Origin: DATBVX01 sp963696675
Lineage (GTDB): Bacteria > Pseudomonadota > Gammaproteobacteria > Steroidobacterales > Steroidobacteraceae
DNA: 64,000 bases
Assembly (NCBI GenBank): GCA_963696675.1
Contig: CAVOLM010000054.1
Coordinates: forward strand, 1 to 64,000
Direction of reading: 5' to 3'
Shown here: positions 57,826 through 64,000 of the stretch, piece after piece
Position numbering within the stretch: position 1 is the stretch's first letter
How the letters are laid out: every line of letters starts with the position of its first letter
Program-made: the position numbers and the translations under genes
The notes under the pieces: model-generated
What the model was told of the DNA's origin: nothing
Databases searched by the model: none
What the model saw: only the letters and a program-made list of their open reading frames with translations

Positions 57826-58302
57826 ATGACCTCGACGAGAATCCTGTTCGTTTGCCTGGGCAACATCTGCCGAAGCCCTACCGCGGAAGCCGTACTGCGT
57901 GATCTTCTGACCCGCGAGGCGCCCGATCTGAGCGTGGAAATCGACTCCGCGGGCATCGGCGACTGGCACATCGGCGAGCCGCCCGACCAGCGTGCCCTGG
58001 CGGCGGCGCGCAGGCGTGGCCTGGACATGAGTCGACTGCGGGCAAGGCAGATCGCCAGCGAGGATTTCGCCCGATTCGATTTCATCCTGGCGATGGATCG
58101 CGCCAATCTCTCGGACTTGCGACGACGCGCACCGACGCAGTACCGGGAGCGGGTCCGCCTGTTCCTGGAGTTTGCGCCCGACGTGGGAATGGACGAAGTC
58201 CCGGACCCCTACTACGGCGGAGAAGCGGGCTTCGAGGAAGTTCTCGATCTCGCTGAGCAGGCCGCACGCGGCCTGCTCAGCTACATTCGCGAGAGAGGAT
58301 AG
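57826..58302 (+). CDS. Low-molecular-weight protein tyrosine phosphatase
   Basis: 158 residues. The P-loop CX5R is C10-LGNIC-R16 in ILFVCLGNICRSPTAEAV, and the general acid aspartate is in EVPDPYYGGEAGF. Full length. It dephosphorylates tyrosine, possibly of polysaccharide kinases, or arginine phosphates. Ten bases after kdsB, so likely cotranscribed. Confidence 0.93.
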   Translation: MTSTRILFVCLGNICRSPTAEAVLRDLLTREAPDLSVEIDSAGIGDWHIGEPPDQRALAAARRRGLDMSRLRARQIASEDFARFDFILAMDRANLSDLRRRAPTQYRERVRLFLEFAPDVGMDEVPDPYYGGEAGFEEVLDLAEQAARGLLSYIRERG

Positions 58303-58306
58303 CGCT

Positions 58307-60772
58307 TCAGTCGTCGCGTCCCGGACCGTGCGGCAGGCTGTCCGACGGAGAAGACGTCCACACCACGAATTTCCCTTCCTGATTGGGGCGCGTGGCTTCG
58401 CCGCCCGTTGCAGCATGCGAGACGGGTCGTTCCGCAACGTCCCGCGGCGGCGCTGGAATTTTCGGGAGCGCGGGGCTCGCTGCGCTGGCTTGCCGGCGAG
58501 AAGGGCAGCTCCGCGGTTTGACCCGAGTCGCTGCGCGGTGACCGTTCATCGCCATTCGTGGCGGTGGTGTGCGGGTTCCGTTCGGCCTTGCCCCTGAGCA
58601 CTCTCACCGTTGGCCGCGCTGGCGGTGCCATCACGATTCTCTGCGCGATCGCGACCGCCGCGACGCCGCCGGCCTCTGCGGCCGCGACCGCCACGTTCAC
58701 TGCGCTCAGCACGTTCGCCGCGCTCAGGCCGGTCTTTCTGAGCGGATCGATCCGCGCGCGGCGCATCGTTTCGAGGCTCGGCTGCAGGGCGCTCGTTGGA
58801 GCGGCTGTGATTCAGCAGCTGATGGCGCCGGGGCGGGACCATGCCTCCCGTCGCGCCTCTGGTGCGTCTCGGAACGGCGGTGTCCACCATCGCTGCGATG
58901 AGGACCCTGGGCGCTGCGATGATGTTCGCGACGAGTATCGCGATCGCGCCCGCCACGCCGGCCATCCCGATGTCGCTGATCGCGGCGTTCGTCACGATGG
59001 TCCCGATGCTGGTCGCGAGGTCGTTGGCGGCGGGGCCGCGGGCGCAGCCGGCCCGGTGCCAAATAGCCAGCGCCACAGGCGCACGAATATGCCCGGGCGC
59101 TGGAGCGTCGGCTCACCAGTCCACGCGCTGGGCGCGTGCGACAGCGCTCACCGGTGCCGGCGCGGTCGGCAACACGGTGGGAACAGCAGGCGCCTCGGAG
59201 GCCGGCTTCTTGTCGCGTGTCAGTGCCGAGTCGGGCAACAGCTCTTCCTGTTCGACCATCTGGTAGCTGATGCCGGCATTCTCCGCGAGCTGCGTTTCGT
59301 CATCGCGCACGCGGCGGATCGAATAGTTGGGCGTCTGCAGGTTCGGGTTGGGGATCACGACCACGTTGACGGCGCTGCGCTCGCTGATCGTGTTGAGCCA
59401 GTCGCGCTTCTCGTTCATGAGGTAGGTGGCGACATCGACCGGCACCTGCACGATGATGCGGGCGGTGCGGTCCTTGCGCGCCTCTTCACCGATCAGGCGC
59501 AGGATGGCGAGCGTGAGCGACTCGACGCTGCGGATCGTTCCCATGCCGGTGCAGCGCGGGCAGGCGATGTGGGTCGACTCGCCGAGACTCGGGCGCAGTC
59601 GCTGCCGCGACATTTCCAGCAGGCCGAAGCGTGACAGCCGTCCGATCTGGATGCGGGCCTGGTCCTGCTTCACCGCGTCGCGCAGGCGATCCTCGACGTC
59701 GCGCTGATTCTTCTGCGACTCCATGTCGATGAAGTCGATGACGATCAGGCCGCCGATGTCGCGCAGTCGCAGCTGGCGCGCGATTTCGTCGGCGGCTTCG
59801 AGATTGGTGTTGCAGGCCGTGGTTTCGATGTCGCCGCCGCGCGTGGCGCGCGCCGAGTTGATGTCGATCGACACCAGCGCCTCGGTGTGGTCGATCACGA
59901 GGCTGCCGCCGGAGGGCAGCGTCACCTTGTGCGAGTACGCGGATTCGATCTGGCTCTCGATCTGGAAGCGCGTGAACAGCGGGACCTCGTCCTGGTAGAG
60001 CTTGAGCTTGCGCTGATACTCGGGCGGCATGAAGCGCTGCATGTATTCCTGCGCCTTCTGATAGGCGCCGGGGTCGTCGATCAGGATCTCGCCGATGTCG
60101 TCCGAGAGGTAGTCGCGCAGCGCGCGCGTGACGGCATCGCCTTCCTGGTAGATCAGGAACGGCGCGCGTACGCTCCTTGGCAGCGGCATCGATGAGCTCC
60201 CAGGCGCTGCGCAGGTTGTTCAGATCCCACTGCAGCTCCTCGCTCGACCGGCCGACACCGGCGGTGCGCACGATCGCGCCCATGCCGTCGGGGATCTGCA
60301 GATCGTCCATCGCCTCGCGCAGCTGGTCGCGGTCCTCGCCCTCGATGCGGCGCGAGACGCCGCCGGCGCGCGGATTGTTCGGCATCAGCACCAGGAAGCG
60401 GCCGGCGAGGCTGATGAAGGTCGTCAGGGCAGCGCCCTTGTTGCCGCGCTCTTCCTTCTCGACCTGAACGACGAGCTCCTGGCCTTCCTGGAGCAGCTCC
60501 TTGATGTTCATCCGGCCGCCCGGCTGAGCATCGTTGCGGAAGTATTCGCGGGAGACTTCCTTCAGCGGCAGAAAGCCGTGGCGCTGCGCGCCGTAATCGA
60601 CGAACGCGGCTTCGAGGCTCGGCTCGACGCGCGTGATGCGACCCTTGTAGACGTTGGCTTTTTTCTGTTCCCGGGAGGGAATTTCAATCGACAGGTCGTA
60701 GAGTTTCTGGCCGTCCACCAGAGCGACGCGCAACTCTTCTGCCTGAGTTGCATTGACAAGCATTCTCTTCAT
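58307..60772 (-). CDS. rne: Ribonuclease E, multiple frameshifts
   Basis: About 820 residues. Essential endonuclease and degradosome scaffold. N-terminal S1 domain (KGRITRVEPSLEAAFVDYGA), DNase I-like domain with catalytic aspartates in VSIDINSARATRGGD and LIVIDFIDMESQKN, and zinc link CPRCTGMG. After VDW, repair of one base gives PGIFVRLWRWLFGTG, like the membrane-binding helix. Then Arg/Asp/His-rich RNA-binding tails (RDQHRDHRDERRDQRHRDGR; RGRRGRRRRGGRDRAENRDG) lead to a C-terminus NQEGKFVVWTSSPS. Breaks: 60168 (extra base), 59115, and at least three more at 58.5-59.1 kb. The tail sequence is therefore unreliable. Confidence 0.92.
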
Positions 60773-61186
60773 TGGCCCCTGCTGGAGTGTGATGAGGGGC
60801 CCCGGAGCGGGGAGTGGACGATGCCGGTGTGCGGTGCAGGGGTGTTACGTCTTTGGACATCATTTAAGACATCATTTAACAGGAACAGCGGCGAGTGCCC
60901 TGCACTCGCAAACGCTCATTCAATCCCGCCTGTGCATTTTCTGGCGCCGGCCGGCCTGACCGGAGGCGCCTGCGGCACGCCTGAACTCTTGGCTGTACGC
61001 CGAGCGCCTCTGGCGCTCTGCTCTCAGGACCCACGCGATGGCCCGGCTACCCGGGACCAACTAACATGCGGCGCGAAAAGCGCATGGCCTTCGCGCCACT
61101 GATTCGGCTCGCGCATCGCAACTTCCGGGGAAGGTGCAGCAGCGAGGTCGGCGCGCACTATAGCAACGCAGTATCGTCAAATCAAT
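60773..61186 (-). promoter_or_regulatory. Long leader region of rne, shared with rluC
   Basis: 414 bases without a gene between divergent rne and rluC. The part next to rne can fold so that GGCCCCT (60774-60780) pairs with AGGGGCC (60795-60801). This hides the AGGGG that would serve as ribosome-binding site 6 bases before the rne ATG. RNase E limits its own synthesis through a long structured leader in E. coli; a similar control is plausible here. I cannot place the promoters. Confidence 0.55.
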
Positions 61187-62222
61187 GTGTTACGAGGGAT
61201 CAAGCGCTTGAGTAACGAGGGCGAAACGCAGTCCCAGACCTCGCGCCCGCAGGTGAGGCTGGTCGAAATCGCTGCCGACGATGAGGGGCAGCGTATCGAC
61301 AATTTCCTGCTCCGGGAGCTGAAGTCGGTGCCGCGAAGCCGCGTGTACCGGATCCTGCGCCGCGGAGAAGTGCGGGTTAATGGCAAACGGGTGAAAGCCC
61401 GAGTACCGGCTGGCCGCGGGTGATCAGCTGCGTCTGCCGCCGGTGCGCGTCGATGTACAACCGCGGGAACGACGCGTGCCGACCAGCGTGCTCGACACCG
61501 TTCGCAACGCGATCGTCCATGAGGATCGGGAGCTGATCGTCATCAACAAGCCGGCCGGCCTCGCCGTGCACGGCGGCAGCGGCCTGGATTTCGGCGTCAT
61601 CGAAGCGCTGCGCGCCGACAGGCCCGGACGAGTCACTCGAGCTCGTGCATCGACTGGATCGCGAGACCAGCGGTTGTCTGCTGGTGGCGAGACGCCGCTC
61701 GAGCCTGCGGGCCCTGCACGCGCTGATGCGTGAAGGCCTGGTCGAGAAGCGCTACCTGGCTCTGGTCGCTGGCCAGTGGCCACATGGCAAGGCTCGTATC
61801 GATGCGCCGCTCAAGACGCGCCAGCTGCAGAGCGGTGAGCGCATGGTTCGCGCACAGCCAGGCGGCAAGGAAGCGCTCAGTGTTTTCGCGCCGGTCGAGT
61901 TCTACGGCAGGCGTCGCAACTCTGGTCGAGGTGGACCTCAAGACCGGGCGTACGCACCAGATTCGCGTTCACGCACTGCACGCGGGCCATCCGGTGGCCG
62001 GTGATGACAAGTATGGTGATCGGCGATTTCAACCAGCAGATGCGCGAGTTGGGCTTCGAGAGAATGTTCCTGCACGCCATCGCGATCGCATTCACGTGGC
62101 CTGGAACGGAGCGGCAGTTCGACGTGAGTGTGCCGCTCGACGCGGAGTTGAAGAGCGTCCTCGATCGTCTGACTACGGCAGGCGCACGCCCGCGCGCCGC
62201 AGGGCGGCGGAGAGCCAGATGA
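61187..62222 (+). CDS. rluC: 23S rRNA pseudouridine synthase RluC, four frameshifts
   Basis: About 344 residues after repair. An S4-like RNA-binding domain (QRIDNFLLRELKSVPRSRVY) and the catalytic block LVHRLDRETSGCLLVARR, whose Asp is the nucleophile. It makes pseudouridines 955, 2504 and 2580 in E. coli numbering. Extra bases near 61395 (repair: VKPEYRLAAGDQLRLP), 61624 (RADRPDESLELVHRLD), 61910 (FYGSVATLVEVDLKTGRTHQ) and 62021 (DDKYGDGDFNQQMRELGF). GTG start 61187. Overlaps the convergent maf gene by 50 bases. Confidence 0.92.
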
Positions 62223-62754
62223 GGGGTAGCCCGATCAGGGCGGTTGGGTCCTGGGAATCGATTCGGTCGAAGAGAGTGATTCCGAGCCCTTCGCACTTGA
62301 AACCGCCTGCGCAATCGTAGGGACGTTCGAGGTCCACGTAGCGCGAGATTTCTGATTCGCTGAGCTCACGAAAGCGCACATTGGTCTCATCGAGGTGCTC
62401 TTCGCAGAGGTTCACCCTTCGAACGTACCAGGCAGGCCGCCGTCAGAAACCTCACGGTTTGCCCGCTCGCGCTCTGCAATTGCGCGATGTTGCGGGCCGC
62501 GTTTCCAGGCTTGCCCAGGACCTCGTCCCGACAGACCGCAATCTGGTCGGCGCCGATCACGCAGGCGGCGGATGGCGGTGGGCGACGTGAGCAGCCTTTT
62601 CGCGCGCCAGGCGCGATACGAGCTGCAAGGCTGTTTCGGTGGGCAAGCGTGACTCATCGATATCGGCTGCATCGACCTCGAATGGAATGCGCAGCCGTTC
62701 AAGGAGCTCGCGGCGATAGCGGGATGCGGAAGCGAGAACAAGGTCTGCCGGCAT
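62173..62754 (-). CDS. maf: Maf/YceF-type nucleotide pyrophosphatase, two frameshifts
   Basis: About 193 residues. N-terminus MPADLVLASASRYRRELLER with the Maf S-x-R-R motif, middle CVIGADQIAVCRDEVLGKPG, C-terminus LSESEISRYVDLERPYDCAG and GLGITLFDRIDSQDPTALIG. The YceF subgroup hydrolyses m7GTP and related modified nucleotides. Breaks near 62565 (extra base after RHPP) and near 62410. Divergent from yceD, the usual neighbour. Confidence 0.92.
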
Positions 62755-62797
62755 CAGTTTAATTCTGCAAAAACAACGATTTGCGCGTAAGATTGTT

Positions 62798-62826
62798 TTG
62801 ACAGGGGAGGACCTCATCACTATGAT
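62798..62826 (+). promoter_or_regulatory. Consensus sigma70 promoter for yceD-rpmF-plsX
   Basis: -35 TTGACA (62798-62803) and -10 TATGAT (62821-62826) with an exact 17-bp spacer. The start should fall near 62833, only about 3 bases before the ATG at 62836. Confidence 0.8.
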
Positions 62827-62835
62827 ACCGCGCCC

Positions 62836-63335
62836 ATGTCGCCGGACCCGGGGCAACAACAGCACGAGGTCGCAGCGCTCGCCGCAGACGAATGCGGTCC
62901 TCGAAACGGAGATAGCGCTGGCGGACCTGGAGCGCATCCGCCCACTCCTCAGGCGCGATGCGGGAATGGCTCGCGGGCAATTTCGTTTCCATCGCGAGAG
63001 CGCACTTGCAGTCGCCGAAGGGCATGTGAGTGCGATGCTGACGCTGACCTGCCAGCGTTGCCTGGAAGAGATGACCTGGCCGGTCGACACCGATAGTCGA
63101 CTGGCCTTTGTGGCGAACGCGCGCCAGCGCAGAAGTGGCTGGCTCGCGGGAACCCGTGATCGCGTTGGACGGGCAGGTGTCGTTGGCGACATTGATCGAA
63201 GAGGAATTGCTGCTCGCGCTGCCATTGGCGCCGATGCATCGTGACGCGGGCGATTGCCGTGCGCGTCCCGAACCGCAAGCGGACCAACCGCGGCACAAGC
63301 CGTTCGCGGGGCTGCGCGACCTGATGAAGGATTGA
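62836..63335 (+). CDS. yceD: YceD/DUF177 family protein, two frameshifts
   Basis: About 165 residues. DUF177 proteins precede rpmF almost everywhere and are linked to 23S rRNA metabolism. The core LTLTCQRCLEEMTWPVD has the conserved C-x2-C; the C-terminus is IEEELLLALPLAPMH...KPFAGLRDLMKD. I place the start at ATG 62836 from the promoter and because deleting one base near 62897 joins ALAADEC to VLETEIALADLERIR. A second extra base near 63122 is repaired as ANAASAEVAGSREPVIAL. The mRNA is nearly leaderless. Confidence 0.87.
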
Positions 63336-63353
63336 ATTGACTGGAGACTCGAA

Positions 63354-63545
63354 ATGGCGGTTCAGAAAAGCAGAAAGACTCCCTCGAAGCGCGGTATGCA
63401 TCGTTCACACGACGCACTGCGCGGTCCGGCACTGTCGGTAGACCCGCAGTCGGGCGAAACCCACCTGCGTCATCGCATCACTCCTGACGGCTACTACCGG
63501 GGCCGCAAGGTCATCGACGTCCCGGGCGATCAGGAAAAGACCTGA
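63354..63545 (+). CDS. rpmF: 50S ribosomal protein L32
   Basis: 63 residues, MAVQKSRKTPSKRGMHRSHD...HRITPDGYYRGRKVI, intact. It lacks the zinc cysteines, as in other gammaproteobacterial L32. Cotranscribed with yceD (18 bases) and plsX. Confidence 0.97.
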   Translation: MAVQKSRKTPSKRGMHRSHDALRGPALSVDPQSGETHLRHRITPDGYYRGRKVIDVPGDQEKT

Positions 63546-63602
63546 TCGCCGCGGCCATGCCGCAGCATCTGTCCCGATCACCGTAATCGGCCCGCGCGGC
63601 GC

Positions 63603-64000
63603 TTGGCAGCAGCGTCCACAATCGCAGTTGACGTCATGAGCGGCGATCGCGGCGCGCAGGTTTGCGTGCCCGCTGCCGTCGAACAGGTGCGCGAGCGAGA
63701 TGATCTGAGGTTGGTGCTGGTGGGAGCGCCCGAGGTCATACAACCTCTGTTGCGCACGCTTCGCGCGCACGACGAGCGCCGCATCGAGGTTCAGCCCGCC
63801 TCCGAGATCGTCGGAATGAACGAGGCGCCCCGCGAAGCGCTGAGACGCAAGAAGGACTCCTCGATGCGTCGGGCGATCGACATGGTCAAGGAAGGGCGGG
63901 CGCAGGCCTGCGTGAGCGCGGGTAACACCGGCGCGCTGATGGCTACGGCGCACTTCGTGCTCAAGTCGATACCCGGCATTGATCGTCCCGGCGATCATGT
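63603..64000 (+). CDS. plsX: Phosphate acyltransferase PlsX (5' part, cut by the window end)
   Basis: The first 132 residues of PlsX, which converts acyl-ACP to acyl-phosphate for phospholipid synthesis. Read from TTG 63603: (M)AAASTIAVDVMSGDRGAQVC, ASEIVGMNEAPREALRRKKD, and the signature AQACVSAGNTGALMATAHF. Typical PlsX has VALDAMGGDHGP near the start; here AVDVMSGDRGA. No Shine-Dalgarno is seen before the TTG, so the start is uncertain and could be further upstream behind a sequence error. Continues past 64000. Confidence 0.9.
   Translation, partial: MAAASTIAVDVMSGDRGAQVCVPAAVEQVRERDDLRLVLVGAPEVIQPLLRTLRAHDERRIEVQPASEIVGMNEAPREALRRKKDSSMRRAIDMVKEGRAQACVSAGNTGALMATAHFVLKSIPGIDRPGDH

Overview
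The window looks like chromosome of a GC-rich gammaproteobacterium of the Xanthomonadales / Nevskiales / Steroidobacterales kind. The evidence is gene order: ispB-rplU-rpmA-obgE; rpsT | murJ-ribF-ileS-lspA-ispH; a fimT-pilVWX-pilY1-pilE minor-pilin operon; aceE-aceF-lpdA; Trm112-kdsB-LMW phosphatase; rne | rluC | maf | yceD-rpmF-plsX. Genus is an inference I cannot test here.

Layout. 0-3.2 kb: a frameshifted AcuI-like reductase, a VOC ring-cleaving dioxygenase, a VapBC pair and tRNA-Pro(CGG). 3.3-7 kb: a histidine-kinase remnant abutting a Spy-like chaperone, then ispB, rplU, rpmA and obgE. 7-10.5 kb: two uncharacterised small proteins, a secreted amidohydrolase, a racemase-family protein and a GNAT. 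10.5-18 kb: rpsT, murJ, ribF, ileS, lspA, ispH. 18-25.6 kb: type IV pilus minor pilins and PilY1. 25.7-26.3 kb: an Irr-like Fur regulator and tRNA-Thr(CGT). 26.3-33.6 kb: an accessory segment bounded by a 16-bp repeat of the tRNA-Thr 3' end. 33.6-40.6 kb: envelope genes (FkbM methyltransferase, two tandem LpxL-like acyltransferases, a DUF374 acyltransferase, a DPM1-like and an ArnT-like glycosyltransferase) with a CDF metal exporter between them. 40.6-45.5 kb: a lipoprotein divergent from a GAF-PAS-PAS-GGDEF-EAL protein. 45.5-51 kb: nadC, a PuuD-like membrane protein, DUF1289, grxD, rnt, pyrC and an M17 aminopeptidase. 51-57 kb: pyruvate dehydrogenase operon. 57-64 kb: kdsB, a phosphatase, rne, rluC, maf, yceD, rpmF and the start of plsX.

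The most interesting region is 26.3-33.6 kb. An ArsR-family regulator carries two cysteines 66 residues apart (C47, C113), the spacing of the persulfide sensors BigR and SqrR. It heads an operon of a DUF2892 membrane protein, a lipoprotein RND adaptor, an RND pump and half of a TauE/SafE exporter. A TolC-like channel is divergent, and TTAG/CTAA half-sites cover the promoter. I read this as a candidate reactive-sulfur-responsive efflux island inserted at tRNA-Thr, now without a visible integrase.

A caution for all users: at least 30 single-base frameshifts break about 18 genes, including essential ones (obgE, aceE, rne, kdsB). Most look like one extra base. I treat these as sequence or assembly errors, annotate one gene per locus across the shift, and give the approximate position of each.
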